A stretch of DNA of 64,000 nucleotides, taken from contig NW_027490250.1 of NCBI RefSeq assembly GCF_050948175.1, positions 372,001-436,000 of the forward strand. The letters run 5' to 3'. The translations under genes and the position numbers were made by a program. Every line of letters begins with the position of its first letter. Positions within the stretch are counted from its first letter, which is position 1. Positions 25,095 to 40,400 of this stretch are shown one piece after another. A model generated the notes under the pieces. That model worked only from the letters and a program-made list of their open reading frames with translations, did no database searches and had not been told where the DNA came from. Source of the DNA: Xylocopa sonorina (lineage: Eukaryota > Arthropoda > Insecta > Hymenoptera > Apidae).

Positions 25095-25172
25095 CTACCC
25101 CTCTCTTTTCCTTCCTTCTTTCTCCCTCCATCTTTACAGCACAGCGAAAACCGAAGCAGCGCAGCCGCTTCA

Positions 25173-25176
25173 CCTC
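25173..25176 (+). other. Target-site duplication, right copy (CCTC)
   Basis: CCTC opens the resumed satellite (cctcgtattcac) and duplicates the four bases left of the element. Four-base duplications are typical of Ty3/gypsy-type integrases, though other LTR superfamilies overlap this range. Confidence 0.9.
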
Positions 25177-25439
25177 GTATTCACTTCAAAAGAATGTAAA
25201 CGCGACACTTCCTTGCCAGGAAATAGCGTTTGCAGATGTCTACGTATCGAAGCAATAGATATCTGATGCTTCATAAATCGCCATATCATATCTCATTTCT
25301 ATGTTTCATGATAAGATATAATATTCATTGCGAAGTGCCATGCATATCTCGCATACACTTCAATTGAATGTACATGCAACTCTTCCTTGCTAGGAAATAG
25401 CGTTTGCAGATGTCTACGTATCGAAGCAATAGATATCTG

Positions 25440-28400
25440 ATGCTTCTTAAATCGCCATATTACATCTCATTTCTATGTTTCATGGAAAGATATAATATTC
25501 ATTGTGAAGTGTTATGTATACCTCGAATTCACTTCAAACGAATGTAAACGCGACACTTCCTTGCCAGAAAATAGCGTTTGCAGATGTCTACGTATCGTAG
25601 CATTAGATTTCTAATGCTCCTCTATACGCGATATCGCTACTCATTACTATGTTTCATGATAATATATAATATTCATTGTGGAGTGTTATGTATACCTCGT
25701 ATTCACTTCAAAAGAATGTAAACGCGACACTTCCTTGCCAGGAAATAGAGTATGCAGATGTCTAAGTATCGAAGCAATAGATATCTGACGCTTCATAAAT
25801 CGCCATATCACATCTCATTTCTATGTTTCATGATAAGATATAATATTCATTGCGAAGTGCCATGCATACCTCGCATACACTTCAATTGAATGTACATGCA
25901 ACACTTCCTTGCTAGGAAATAGCGTTTGCAGATGTCTACGTATCGAAGCAATAGAGTTCTAATGCTTCTTAAATCGCCATATTACATCTCATTTCTATGT
26001 TTCATGGAAAGATATAATATTCATTGCGAAGTGTCATGTATACCTCGTATTCCTTTCAAAATAATGTAAATGCGACACTTCCTTGGTAGTAAGTAGCGTT
26101 TGCAGATGTCTACGTATCGAACCAATATATTTCTAATGCTTCCTAAATCGCCATATCGCATCTCATTTCTACGTTCCATGATGAGATATAATATTCATTG
26201 TGCAGTGTTATGTATATCTCGTCTATACTTCAAAAGAATGTAAATGCGACACTTCCTTGCTAGGAAGTAGCGTTTGCAGATGTCTACGTATCGAAGCAAT
26301 AGTGTTCTAATGCATCTTAAAACGCGATATCGCGTCTCAGTTCTATGTCTCATGATAAGATATAATATTCATTGCGAAGTGTTATGTATTCCTCCTCTGC
26401 ACTTCAAATGAATGTAAATGCGACACTTACTTGCTAGGAAATAGCGTTTGCAGATGTCTACGTATCGAAGCAATAGAGTTCATATGCTTCTTAAATCGCC
26501 ATATTACATCTCATTTCTATGTTTCATGGAAAGATATAATATTCATTGTGAAGTGTTATGTATACCCCGAATTCACTTCAAGAGAATGTAAACGCTACAC
26601 TTCCTTGCCAGGAAGTAGCGTTTGCAGATGTCTACGTATCGTAGCATTAGAGTTCTAATGCTCCTCTATACGCGATATCGCTACACATTACTACGTTTCA
26701 TGATAATATATAATATTCATTGTGGAGTGTTATGTATACCTCGAATTCACTTCAAAAGAATGTAAACGCGACACTTCCTTGCTTGGAAGTAGCGTTTGCA
26801 GATGTCTACGTATCGAAACAATGGAGTTCTAATGCTTCATAAATCGCCATATTACATCTCATTTCTATGCTTCATGATAAGATATAATATTCATTGTGGA
26901 GTGTTATGTATACCTCGTATTCACTTCAAAAGAATGTAAACGCGACACTTCCTTGCTAGGAAATAGCGTTTGTAGATGTCTACGTATCGTAGTAGCAGAA
27001 TTCTAATGCTTTTCAAAACGCGATATCGCTACTCATTCCTATGTTTCATGATAATATATAAAATTCATTGTGGAGTGTTATATATACCTTGTACTCACTT
27101 CCAAAGGATGTAAATGCGACACTTCCTTGCCAGGAAATACTGTTTGCAGATGTCTACGTATCGAAGCAATAGAGTTCTAGTGCTTCTTAAACCGCCATAT
27201 TACATCTCATTTCTATGTTTCATGATAAGATATAATATTCATTGCGAATTGTCATGTATACCTCGTATTCGTTTCAAAAGAATGTAACTGCGACACTTCC
27301 TTGCTTGGAAGTAGCGTTTGCAGATGTCTACGTATCGAAGCAATAGAATCTTAATGCTTCTAAAATCGTCATATCACATCTCATTTCTATGTTTCATGAT
27401 AAGATATAATATTCATTGCGAAGTGCCATGTATACCTCGCATACACTTCAATTGAATGTAAATGCGACACATCCTTGCTAGGAAATAGCGTTTGCAGAAG
27501 CCTACGTATCGTAGAAACAGAGTTCTAATGCTTCTTAAAACGCGATATCGCATGTCATTTCTATGTTTCATGATAATATATAATATTCATTGCGATGTGC
27601 CATGTATACCTCGCATACACTTCATTTGAATGTACATGCAACACTTCCTTGCTAGGAAATAGCGATTGCAGATGTCTACTTATCGAAGCAATAGATATCT
27701 GATGCTTCTTAAAACGCGATATCGCATGTCATTTCTATGTTTCATGATAATATATAATATTCATTGCGAAGTGCCATGTATACCTCGCATACACTTCAAA
27801 TGAATGTTAATGCGACACTTCGTTGCTAGGAAATAGCGTTTGCAGATGTCTACGTATCGAAGCAATAGAGTTCTAATGCTTCTTAAATCGCCATATTACA
27901 TCTCATTTCTATGTTTCATGGAAAGATATAATATTCATTGCGAAGTGTCATGTATACCTCGTATTCCTTTCAAAATAATGTAAATGCGACACTTCCTTGG
28001 TAGTAAGTAGCGTTTGCAGATGTCTACGTATCGAACCAATATATTTCTAATGCTTCCTAAATCGCCATATCGCATCTCATTTCTACGTTCCATGATGAGA
28101 TATAATATTCATTGTGCAGTGTTATGTATATCTCGTCTATACTTCAAAAGAATGTAAATGCGACACTTCCTTGCTAGGAAGTAGCGTTTGCAGATGTCTA
28201 CGTATCGACGCAATAGTGTTCTAATGCATCTTAAAACGCGATATCGCGTCTCAGTTCTATGTCTCATGATAAGATATAATATTCATTGCGAAGTGTTATG
28301 TATTCCTCCTCTGCACTTCAAATGAATGTAAATGCGACACTTACTTGCTAGGAAATAGCGTTTGCAGATGTCTACGTATCGAAGCAATAGAGTTCATATG

Positions 28401-31400
28401 CTTCTTAAATCGCCATATTACATCTCATTTCTATGTTTCATGGAAAGATATAATATTCATTGTGAAGTGTTATGTATACCCCGAATTCACTTCAAGAGAA
28501 TGTAAACGCTACACTTCCTTGCCAGGAAGTAGCGTTTGCAGATGTCTACGTATCGTAGCATTAGAGTTCTAATGCTCCTCTATACGCGATATCGCTACAC
28601 ATTACTACGTTTCATGATAATATATAATATTCATTGTGGAGTGTTATGTATACCTCGAATTCACTTCAAAATAATGTAAACGCGACACTTCCTTGCTTGG
28701 AAGTAGCGTTTGCAGATGTCTACGTATCGAAACAATGGAGTTCTAATGCTTCATAAATCGCCATATTACATCTCATTTCTATGCTTCATGATAAGATATA
28801 ATATTCATTGTGAAGTGTTATGTATACCTCGTATTCACTTCAAAAGAATGTAAACGCGACACTTCCTTGCTAGGAAATAGCGTTTGTAGATGTCTACGTA
28901 TCGTAGTAGCAGAATTCTAATGCTTTTCAAAACGCGATATCGCTACTCATTCCTATGTTTCATGATAATATATAAAATTCATTGTGGAGTGTTATATATA
29001 CCTTGTACTCACTTCCAAAGGATGTAAATGCGACACTTCCTTGCCAGGAAATACTGTTTGCAGATGTCTACGTATCGAAGCAATAGAGTTCTAGTGCTTC
29101 TTAAATCGCCATATTACATCTCATTTCTATGTTTCATGATAAGATATAATATTCATTGCGAATTGTCATGTATACCTCGTATTCTTTTCAAAAGAATGTA
29201 ACTGCGACACTTCCTTGCTTGGAAGTAGCGTTTGCAGATGTCTACGTATCGAAGCAATAGAATCTTAATGCTTCTAAAATCGTCATATCACATCTCATTT
29301 CTATGTTTCATGATAAGATATAATATTCATTGCGAAGTGCCATGTGTACCTCGCATACACTTCAATTGAATGTAAATGCGACACATCCTTGCTAGGAAAT
29401 AGCGTTTGCAGAAGCCTACGTATCGTAGAAACAGAGTTCTAATGCTTCTTAAAACGCGATATCGCATGTCATTTCTATGTTTCATGATAATATATAATAT
29501 TCATTGCGATGTGCCATGTATACCTCGCATACACTTCATTTGAATGTACATGCAACACTTCCTTGCTAGGAAATAGCGATTGCAGATGTCTACTTATCGA
29601 AGCAATAGATATCTGATGCTTCTTAAAACGCGATATCGCATGTCATTTCTATGTTTCATGATAATATATAATATTCATTGCGAAGTGCCATGTATACCTC
29701 GCATACACTTCAAATGAATGTTAATGCGACACTTCGTTGCTAGGAAATAGCGTTTGCAGAAGTCTGCGTATCGTAGAAACAGAGTTCTAACGCTTCTTAA
29801 AACGCGATATCGCATGTCATTACTACGTTTCATGATAATATATAATATTCATTGCGAAGTGCCATGTATACCTCGCATAGACTTCAATTGAATGTACATG
29901 CAACACTTCCTTGCTAGGAAATAGCGTTTGCAGATGTCTACGTATCGAAGCAATAGAGTTCTAATGCTTCTTAAATCGCCATATTACATCTCATTTCTAT
30001 GTTTCATGGAAAGATATAATATTCATTGTGAAGTGTTATGTATACCTCGAATTCACTTCAAACGAATGTAAACGCGACACTTCCTTGCCAGAAAATAGCG
30101 TTTGCAGATGTCTACGTATCGTAGCATTAGATTTCTAATGCTCCTCTATACGCGATATCGCTACTCATTACTATGTTTCATGATAATATATAATATTCAT
30201 TGTGGAGTGTTATGTATACCTCGTATTCACTTCAAAAGAATGTAAACGCGACACTTCCTTGCCAGGAAATAGAGTATGCAGATGTCTACGTATCGAAGCA
30301 ATAGATATCTGACGCTTCATAAATCGCCATATCACATCTCATTTCTATGTTTCATGATAAGATATAATATTCATTGCGTAGTGCCATGCATACCTCGCAT
30401 ACACTTCAATTGAATGTACATGCAACACTTCCTTGCTAGGAAATAGCGTTTGCAGATGTCTACGTATCGAAGCAATAGAGTTCTAATGCTTCTTAAATCG
30501 CCATATTACATCTCATTTCTATGTTTCATGGAAAGATATAATATTCATTGCGAAGTGTCATGTATACCTCGTATTCCTTTCAAAATAATGTAAATGCGAC
30601 ACTTCCTTGCTAGGAAATAGCGTTGGTAGATGCCTACGAATCGAAGCAATAGAGTTCTAATGCTACTTAAATCGCCATATTACATCTCATTTCTATGTTT
30701 CATGATAAGATATAATATTCATTGCGAAGTGTCATGTATTCCTCGCATACACTTCAGATGAATGTAAATGCGACACTTCCTTGCTAGGAAATATCGTTTG
30801 CAGGTGTCTACATATCGTGGCATTAGAGTTCTAATGCTTCTTAAATCGCCATATTACATCTCATTTCTATGTTTCATGGAAAGATATAATATTCATTGTG
30901 AAGTGTTATGTATACCTCGTATTCACTTAAAATGAATGCAAATGCGACACTTCCTTGCTAGGAAATAGCGTTAGCAAAAGTCTACTTATCGAAGCAATAG
31001 ATATCTGATGCTTCTTAAAACGCGATATTGCATGTCATTTCTATGTTTCATGATAATATATAATATTCATTGCGAAGTGCCATGTATACCTCGCATACAC
31101 TTCAAATGAATGTTAATGCGACACTTCGTTGCTAGGAAATAGCGTTTGCAGAAGTCTGCGTATCGTAGAAACAGAGTTCTAACGCTTCTTAAAACGCGAT
31201 ATCGCATGTCATTACTACGTTTCATGATAATATATAATATTCATTGCGAAGTGCCATGTATACCTCGCATAGACTTCAATTGAATGTACATGCAACACTT
31301 CCTTGCTAGGAAATAGCGTTTGCAGATGTCTACGTATCGAAGCAATAGAGTTCTAATGCTTCTTAAATCGCCATATTACATCTCATTTCTATGTTTCATG

Positions 31401-34400
31401 GACAGATATAATATTCATTGTGAAGTGTTATGTATACCTCGAATTCACTTCAAAAGAATGTAAACGCGACACTTCCTTGCCAGAAAATAGCGTTTGCAGA
31501 TGTCTACGTATCGTAGCATTAGATTTCTAATGCTCCTCTATACGCGATATCGCTACTCATTACTATGTTTCATGATAATATATAATATTCATTGTGGAGT
31601 GTTATGTATACCTCGTATTCACTTCAAAAGAATGTAAACGCGACACTTCCTTGCCAGGAAATAGAGTATGCAGATGTCTACGTATCGAAGCAATAGATAT
31701 CTGACGCTTCATAAATCGCCATATCACATCTCATTTCTATGTTTCATGATAAGATATAATATTCATTGCGAAGTGCCATGCATACCTCGCATGCACTTCA
31801 ATTGAATGTACATGCAACACTTCCTTGCTAGGAAATAGCGTTTGCAGATGTCTACGTATCGAAGCAATAGAGTTCTAATGCTTCTTAAATCGCCATATTA
31901 CATCTCATTTCTATGTTTCATGGAAAGATATAATATTCATTGTGAAGAGTTATGTATACCTCGTATTCGCTTAAAATAAATGCAAATGCGACACTTCCTT
32001 GCTAGGAAATAGCGTTGGTAGATGTCTACGAATCGAAGCAATAGAGTTCTAATGCTACTTAAATCGCCATATTACATCTCACTTCTATGTTTCATGATAA
32101 GATATAATATTCATTGCGAAGTGTCATGTATTCCTCGCATACACTTCAATTGAATGTACATGCAACACTTCCTTGCTAGGAAATAGCGTTTGCAGATGTC
32201 TACGTATCGAAGCAATAGAGTTCTAATGCTTCTTAAATCGCCATATTACATCTCATTTCTATGTTTCATGGAAAGATATAATATTCATTGCGAAGTGTCA
32301 TGTATACCTCGTATTCCTTTCAAAATAATGTAAATGCGACACTTCCTTGGTAGTAAGTAGCGTTTGCAGATGTCTACGTATCGAACCAATATATTTCTAA
32401 TGCTTCCTTAATCGCCATATCGCATCTCATTTCTACGTTCCATGATAAGATATAATATTCATTGTGCAGTGTTATGTATATCTCGTCTATACTTCAAAAG
32501 AATGTAAATGCGACACTTCCTTGCTAGGAAGTAGCGTTTGCAGATGTCTACGTATCGAAGCAATAGTGTTCTAATGCATGTTAAAACGCGATATCGCGTC
32601 TCAGTTCTATGTCTCAGGATAAGATATAATATTCATTGCGAAGTGTTATGTATTCCTCCTCTGCACTTCAAATGAATGTAAATGCGACACTTCCTTGCCA
32701 GGAAATAGCGTTTGTAGATGTCTACGTATCGTAGTAGTAGAATTCTAATGCTTTTCAAAACGCGATATCGCCACTCATTCCTATGTTTCATGATAATATA
32801 TAAAATTCATTGTGGAGTGTTATATATACCTTGTACTCACTTCCAAAGGATGTAAATGCGACACTTCCTTGCCAGGAAATACTGTTTGCAGATGTCTACG
32901 TATCGAAGCAATAGAGTTTTAATGCTTCTTAAATCGCCATATTACATCTCACTTCTATGTTTCATGATAAGATATAATATTCATTGCGAAGTGTCATGTA
33001 TACCTCGTATTCGTTTCAAAAGAATGTAACTGCGACACTTCCTTGCTTGGAAGTAGCGTTTGCAGATGTCTACGTATCGAAGCAATAGAATCCTAATGCT
33101 TCTTAAATCGTCATATCACATCTCATTCCTATGTTTCATGATAAGATATAATATTCATTGCGAAGTGCCATGTATACCTCGCATACACTTCAATTGAATT
33201 TAAATGCGACACATCCTTGCTAGGAAATAGCGTTTGCAGAAGTCTACGTATCGTAGAAACAGAGTTCTAATGCTTCTTAAAACGCGATATCGCATGTCAT
33301 TTCTATGTTTCATGATAATATATAATATTCATTGCGAAGTGCCATGTATAACTCGCATACACTTCAATTGAATGTACATGCAATACTTCCTTGCTAGGAA
33401 ATAGCGATTGCAGATGTCTACGTATCGAAGCAATGGAATTCTAATGCTTCTTAAATCGCCATATTACATCTCATTTCTATGTTTCATGGAAAGATATAAT
33501 ATTCATTGTGAAGTGTTATGTATACCTCGTATTCACTTAAAATGAATGCAAATGCGACACTTCCTTGCTAGGAAATAGCGTTTGCAGATGTCTACGTATC
33601 GTAGCATTAGATTTCTAATGCTCCTCTATACGCGATATCGCTACTCATTACTGTGTATCATGATAATACTATGATATTCATTGTGCAGTGTTATGTATAT
33701 CTCGTCCATACTTCAAAAGAATGTAAATGCGACACTTCCTTGCTAGGAAGTAGCGTTTGCAGATGTCTACGTATCGAAGCAATGGTGTTCTAATACATCT
33801 TAAAACGCGATATCGCGTCTCAGTTCTATGTCTCATGATGAGATATAATATTCATTGCGAACTGTTATGTATTCCTCGTCTGCACTTCAAATGAATGTAA
33901 ATGCGACACTTCCTTGCTAGGAAACAGCGTTTGCAGAAGTCTACGTATCGAACCAATAGATTTCTAATGCTTCTTAAATCGCCATATTACATCACATTTC
34001 TATGTTTCATGGAAAGATATTATATTCATTGTGCAGTGTTATGTATATCTCGTCTATACTTCAAATGAATGTAAATGCGACACTTCCTTGCTAGGAAATA
34101 GCGTTTGCAGATGTCTACGTATCGAAGCAATAGAATTCTAATGCTTCTTAAATCGTCATATCGCATCTCATTTCTATGTTTCATGATTAGATATAATATT
34201 CATTGCGAAGTGTCATGTATACCTCGTATTCCTCTCAAAAGAATGTGAATGCGACACTTCCTTGCTTGGAAGTAGCGTTTGCAGATGTCTACGTATCGAA
34301 ACAATAGGGTTCTAATGCTTCTTAAATCGCCATATTACATCTCATTTCTATGCTTCATGATAAGGTATAATATTCATTGCGAAGTATCATGTATACCTCG

Positions 34401-34470
34401 TATTCCTTTCAAAAGAATGTAAATGCGACACTTCCTTGCTAGGAAGTAGCGTTTGCAGATGTCTACGTAT
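25440..34470 (+). repeat. Large satellite block A (about 9.05 kb, 52 monomers)
   Basis: Block A aligns to the downstream block (34471-42997) at offset 9049 for its first part and 7135 for its later part. Anchors are aacgaatgtaaacg at 25537 and 34586; attgcgatgtgccatg at 27593, 29507 and 36642; tctgcgtatcg at 29763 and 36898. The difference between offsets (1914) is an 11-monomer segment present twice in A, at about 25.93-27.84 and 27.84-29.75 kb, and once in B. Without that extra copy A is 7135 bp, or 41 monomers plus one base. Divergence from B looks like only a few bases per kb. Confidence 0.9.
30049..31944 (+). repeat. 8-monomer HOR in block A, about 1.4 copies
   Basis: The stretch beginning gaattcactt at 30049 restarts at 31441, 1392 bp (8 x 174) later. 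It follows the first copy until about 31944, where tgaagagttatg departs from it. The same HOR occurs with one extra full copy in block B. Confidence 0.85.
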
Positions 34471-37400
34471 CGAAGCAATAGAGTTCTAATGCTTCTTAAA
34501 TCGCCATATTACATCTCATTTCTATGTTTCATGGAAAGATATAATATTCATTGTGAAGTGTTATGTATACCTCGAATTCACTTCAAACGAATGTAAACGC
34601 GACACTTCCTTGCCAGAAAATAGCGTTTGCAGATGTCTACGTATCGTAGCATTAGATTTCTAATGCTCCTCTATACGCGATATCGCTACTCATTACTATG
34701 TTTCATGATAATATATAATATTCATTGTGGAGTGTTATGTATACCTCGTATTCACTTCAAAAGAATGTAAACGCGACACTTCCTTGCCAGGAAATAGAGT
34801 ATGCAGATGTCTACGTATCGAAGCAATAGATATCTGACGCTTCATAAATCGCCATATCACATCTCATTTCTATGTTTCATGATAAGATATAATATTCATT
34901 GCGAAGTGCCATGCATACCTCGCATACACTTCAATTGAATGTACATGCAACACTTCCTTGCTAGGAAATAGCGTTTGCAGATGTCTACGTATCGAAGCAA
35001 TAGAGTTCTAATGCTTCTTAAATCGCCATATTACATCTCATTTCTATGTTTCATGGAAAGATATAATATTCATTGCGAAGTGTCATGTATACCTCGTATT
35101 CCTTTCAAAATAATGTAAATGCGACACTTCCTTGGTAGTAAGTAGCGTTTGCAGATGTCTACGTATCGAACCAATATATTTCTAATGCTTCCTAAATCGC
35201 CATATCGCATCTCATTTCTACGTTCCATGATGAGATATAATATTCATTGTGCAGTGTTATGTATATCTCGTCTATACTTCAAAAGAATGTAAATGCAACA
35301 CTTCCTTGCTAGGAAGTAGCGTTTGCAGATGTCTACGTATCGACGCAATAGTGTTCTAATGCATCTTAAAACGCGATATCGCGTCTCAGTTCTATGTCTC
35401 ATGATAAGATATAATATTCATTGCGAAGTGTTATGTATTCCTCCTCTGCACTTCAAATGAATGTAAATGCGACACTTACTTGCTAGGAAATAGCGTTTGC
35501 AGATGTCTACGTATCGAAGCAATAGAGTTCATATGCTTCTTAAATCGCCATATTACATCTCATTTCTATGTTTCATGGAAAGATATAATATTCATTGTGA
35601 AGTGTTATGTATACCCCGAATTCACTTCAAGAGAATGTAAACGCTACACTTCCTTGCCAGGAAGTAGCGTTTGCAGATGTCTACGTATCGTAGCATTAGA
35701 GTTCTAATGCTCCTCTATACGCGATATCGCTACACATTACTACGTTTCATGATAATATATAATATTCATTGTGGAGTGTTATGTATACCTCGAATTCACT
35801 TCAAAATAATGTAAACGCGACACTTCCTTGCTTGGAAGTAGCGTTTGCAGATGTCTACGTATCGAAACAATGGAGTTCTAATGCTTCATAAATCGCCATA
35901 TTACATCTCATTTCTATGCTTCATGATAAGATATAATATTCATTGTGGAGTGTTATGTATACCTCGTATTCACTTCAAAAGAATGTAAACGCGACACTTC
36001 CTTGCTAGGAAATAGCGTTTGTAGATGTCTACGTATCGTAGTAGCAGAATTCTAATGCTTTTCAAAACGCGATATCGCTACTCATTCCTATGTTTCATGA
36101 TAATATATAAAATTCATTGTGGAGTGTTATATATACCTTGTACTCACTTCCAAAGGATGTAAATGCGACACTTCCTTGCCAGGAAATACTGTTTGCAGAT
36201 GTCTACGTATCGAAGCAATAGAGTTCTAGTGCTTCTTAAATCGCCATATTACATCTCATTTCTATGTTTCATGATAAGATATAATATTCATTGCGAATTG
36301 TCATGTATACCTCGTATTCGTTTCAAAAGAATGTAACTGCGACACTTCCTTGCTTGGAAGTAGCGTTTGCAGATGTCTACGTATCGAAGCAATAGAATCT
36401 TAATGCTTCTAAAATCGTCATATCACATCTCATTTCTATGTTTCATGATAAGATATAATATTCATTGCGAAGTGCCATGTATACCTCGCATACACTTCAA
36501 TTGAATGTAAATGCGACACATCCTTGCTAGGAAATAGCGTTTGCAGAAGCCTACGTATCGTAGAAACAGAGTTCTAATGCTTCTTAAAACGCGATATCGC
36601 ATGTCATTTCTATGTTTCATGATAATATATAATATTCATTGCGATGTGCCATGTATACCTCGCATACACTTCATTTGAATGTACATGCAACACTTCCTTG
36701 CTAGGAAATAGCGATTGCAGATGTCTACTTATCGAAGCAATAGATATCTGATGCTTCTTAAAACGCGATATCGCATGTCATTTCTATGTTTCATGATAAT
36801 ATATAATATTCATTGCGAAGTGCCATGTATACCTCGCATACTCTTCAAATGAATGTTAATGCGACACTTCGTTGCTAGGAAATAGCGTTTGCAGAAGTCT
36901 GCGTATCGTAGAAACAGAGTTCTAACGCTTCTTAAAACGCGATATCGCATGTCATTACTACGTTTCATGATAATATATAATATTCATTGCGAAGTGCCAT
37001 GTATACCTCGCATAGACTTCAATTGAATGTACATGCAACACTTCCTTGCTAGGAAATAGCGTTTGCAGATGTCTACGTATCGAAGCAATAGAGTTCTAAT
37101 GCTTCTTAAATCGCCATATTACATCTCATTTCTATGTTTCATGGAAAGATATAATATTCATTGTGAAGTGTTATGTATACCTCGAATTCACTTCAAACGA
37201 ATGTAAACGCGACACTTCCTTGCCAGAAAATAGCGTTTGCAGATGTCTACGTATCGTAGCATTAGATTTCTAATGCTCCTCTATACGCGATATCGCTACT
37301 CATTACTATGTTTCATGATAATATATAATATTCATTGTGGAGTGTTATGTATACCTCGTATTCACTTCAACAGAATGTAAACGCGACACTTCCTTGCCAG

Positions 37401-40400
37401 GAAATAGAGTATGCAGATGTCTACGTATCGAAGCAATAGATATCTGACGCTTCATAAATCGCCATATCACATCTCATTTCTATGTTTCATGATAAGATAT
37501 AATATTCATTGCGTAGTGCCATGCATACCTCGCATACACTTCAATTGAATGTACATGCAACACTTCCTTGCTAGGAAATAGCGTTTGCAGATGTCTACGT
37601 ATCGAAGCAATAGAGTTCTAATGCTTCTTAAATCGCCATATTACATCTCATTTCTATGTTTCATGGAAAGATATAATATTCATTGCGAAGTGTCATGTAT
37701 ACCTCGTATTCCTTTCAAAATAATGTAAATGCGACACTTCCTTGCTAGGAAATAGCGTTGGTAGATGCCTACGAATCGAAGCAATAGAGTTCTAATGCTA
37801 CTTAAATCGCCATATTACATCTCATTTCTATGTTTCATGATAAGATATAATATTCATTGCGAAGTGTCATGTATTCCTCGCATACACTTCAAATGAATGT
37901 AAATGCGACACTTCCTTGCTAGGAAATATCGTTTGCAGGTGTCTACATATCGTGGCATTAGAGTTCTAATGCTTCTTAAATCGCCATATTACATCTCATT
38001 TCTATGTTTCATGGAAAGATATAATATTCATTGTGAAGTGTTATGTATACCTCGTATTCACTTAAAATGAATGCAAATGCGACACTTCCTTGCTAGGAAA
38101 TAGCGTTAGCAAAAGTCTACTTATCGAAGCAATAGATATCTGATGCTTCTTAAAACGCGATATCGCATGTCATTTCTATGTTTCATGATAATATATAATA
38201 TTCATTGCGAAGTGCCATGTATACCTCGCATACGCTTCAAATGAATGTTAATGCGACACTTCGTTGCTAGGAAATAGCGTTTGCAGAAGTCTGCGTATCG
38301 TAGAAACAGAGTTCTAACGCTTCTTAAAACGCGATATCGCATGTCATTACTACGTTTCATGATAATATATAATATTCATTGCGAAGTGCCATGTATACCT
38401 CGCATAGACTTCAATTGAATGTACATGCAACACTTCCTTGCTAGGAAATAGCGTTTGCAGATGTCTACGTATCGAAGCAATAGAGTTCTAATGCTTCTTA
38501 AATCGCCATATTACATCTCATTTCTATGTTTCATAGACAGATATAATATTCATTGTGAAGTGTTATGTATACCTCGAATTCACTTCAAAAGAATGTAAAC
38601 GCGACACTTCCTTGCCAGAAAATAGCGTTTGCAGATGTCTACGTATCGTAGCATTAGATTTCTAATGCTCCTCTATACGCGATATCGCTACTCATTACTA
38701 TGTTTCATGATAATATATAATATTCATTGTGGAGTGTTATGTATACCTCGTATTCACTTCAAAAGAATGTAAACGCGACACTTCCTTGCCAGGAAATAGA
38801 GTATGCAGATGTCTACGTATCGAAGCAATAGATATCTGACGCTTCATAAATCGCCATATCACATCTCATTTCTATGTTTCATGATAAGATATAATATTCA
38901 TTGCGTAGTGCCATGCATACCTCGCATACACTTCAATTGAATGTACATGCAACACTTCCTTGCTAGGAAATAGCGTTTGCAGATTTCTACGTATCGAAGC
39001 AATAGAGTTCTAATGCTTCTTAAATCGCCATATTACATCTCATTTCTATGTTTCATGGAAAGATATAATATTCATTGCGAAGTGTCATGTATACCTCGTA
39101 TTCCTTTCAAAATAATGTAAATGCGACACTTCCTTGCTAGGAAATAGCGTTGGTAGATGCCTACGAATCGAAGCAATAGAGTTCTAATGCTACTTAAATC
39201 GCCATATTACATCTCATTTCTATGTTTCATGATAAGATATAATATTCATTGCGAAGTGTCATGTATTCCTCGCATACACTTCAAATGAATGTAAATGCGA
39301 CACTTCCTTGCTAGGAAATATCGTTTGCAGGTGTCTACATATCGTGGCATTAGAGTTCTAATGCTTCTTAAATCGCCATATTACATCTCATTTCTATGTT
39401 TCATGGAAAGATATAATATTCATTGTGAAGTGTTATGTATACCTCGTATTCACTTAAAATGAATGCAAATGCGACACTTCCTTGCTAGGAAATAGCGTTA
39501 GCAAAAGTCTACTTATCGAAGCAATAGATATCTGATGCTTCTTAAAACGCGATATTGCATGTCATTTCTATGTTTCATGATAATATATAATATTCATTGC
39601 GAAGTGCCATGTATACCTCGCATACACTTCAAATGAATGTTAATGCGACACTTCGTTGCTAGGAAATAGCGTTTGCAGAAGTCTGCGTATCGTAGAAACA
39701 GAGTTCTAACGCTTCTTAAAACGCGATATCGCATGTCATTACTACGTTTCATGATAATATATAATATTCATTGCGAAGTGCCATGTATACCTCGCATAGA
39801 CTTCAATTGAATGTACATGCAACACTTCCTTGCTAGGAAATAGCGTTTGCAGATGTCTACGTATCGAAGCAATAGAGTTCTAATGCTTCTTATATCGCCA
39901 TATTACATCTCATTTCTATGTTTCATGGACAGATATAATATTCATTGTGAAGTGTTATGTATACCTCGAATTCACTTCAAAAGAATGTAAACGCGACACT
40001 TCCTTGCCAGAAAATAGCGTTTGCAGATGTCTACGTATCGTAGCATTAGATTTCTAATGCTCCTCTATACGCGATATCGCTACTCATTACTATGTTTCAT
40101 GATAATATATAATATTCATTGTGGAGTGTTATGTATACCTCGTATTCACTTCAAAAGAATGTAAACGCGACACTTCCTTGCCAGGAAATAGAGTATGCAG
40201 ATGTCTACGTATCGAAGCAATAGATATCTGACGCTTCATAAATCGCCATATCACATCTCATTTCTATGTTTCATGATAAGATATAATATTCATTGCGAAG
40301 TGCCATGCATACCTCGCATGCACTTCAATTGAATGTACATGCAACACTTCCTTGCTAGGAAATAGCGTTTGCAGATGTCTACGTATCGAAGCAATAGAGT

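Larger units (their letters stand above)
23659..25172 (+). mobile_element. Non-autonomous, chimeric LTR-type retroelement
   Basis: This 1514-bp insertion starts TGTGGCGG, ends GCTTCA and is flanked by 4-bp CCTC duplications, as expected for integrase-mediated insertion. In order it holds a long 5' LTR-like region, an 18-nt primer-binding site matching tRNA-Trp, about 520 bp of internal DNA with two short reading frames, a G-rich putative polypurine tract, and a 256-bp terminal LTR-like region with a TATATA box and a hammerhead ribozyme. There is no reverse transcriptase, RNase H or integrase domain, so it must have been mobilised in trans. A tRNA-Trp primer is known for the CsRn1-type Ty3/gypsy lineage; assignment to it is inference. 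The two terminal regions share only their first nine bases (TGTGGCGGC), which a normal LTR element would not show. It may be a recombinant of two related elements. Confidence 0.85.
24917..25172 (+). mobile_element. 3' LTR-like region carrying a hammerhead ribozyme
   Basis: This 256-bp region starts TGTGGCGGC and ends CTTCA next to the right target duplication. Its parts in order are a 75-bp U3-like stretch, a TATATA box (24992-24998), the hammerhead ribozyme (25026-25094), a pyrimidine-rich tract of C and T (about 25094-25139) and a GC-rich end (gcagcgcagccgcttca). Size and content resemble the ribozyme-bearing LTRs of plant retrozymes, which are small non-autonomous LTR elements. That comparison is from general knowledge, and I cannot claim homology. 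The 5' LTR-like region lacks the ribozyme. Confidence 0.75.
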
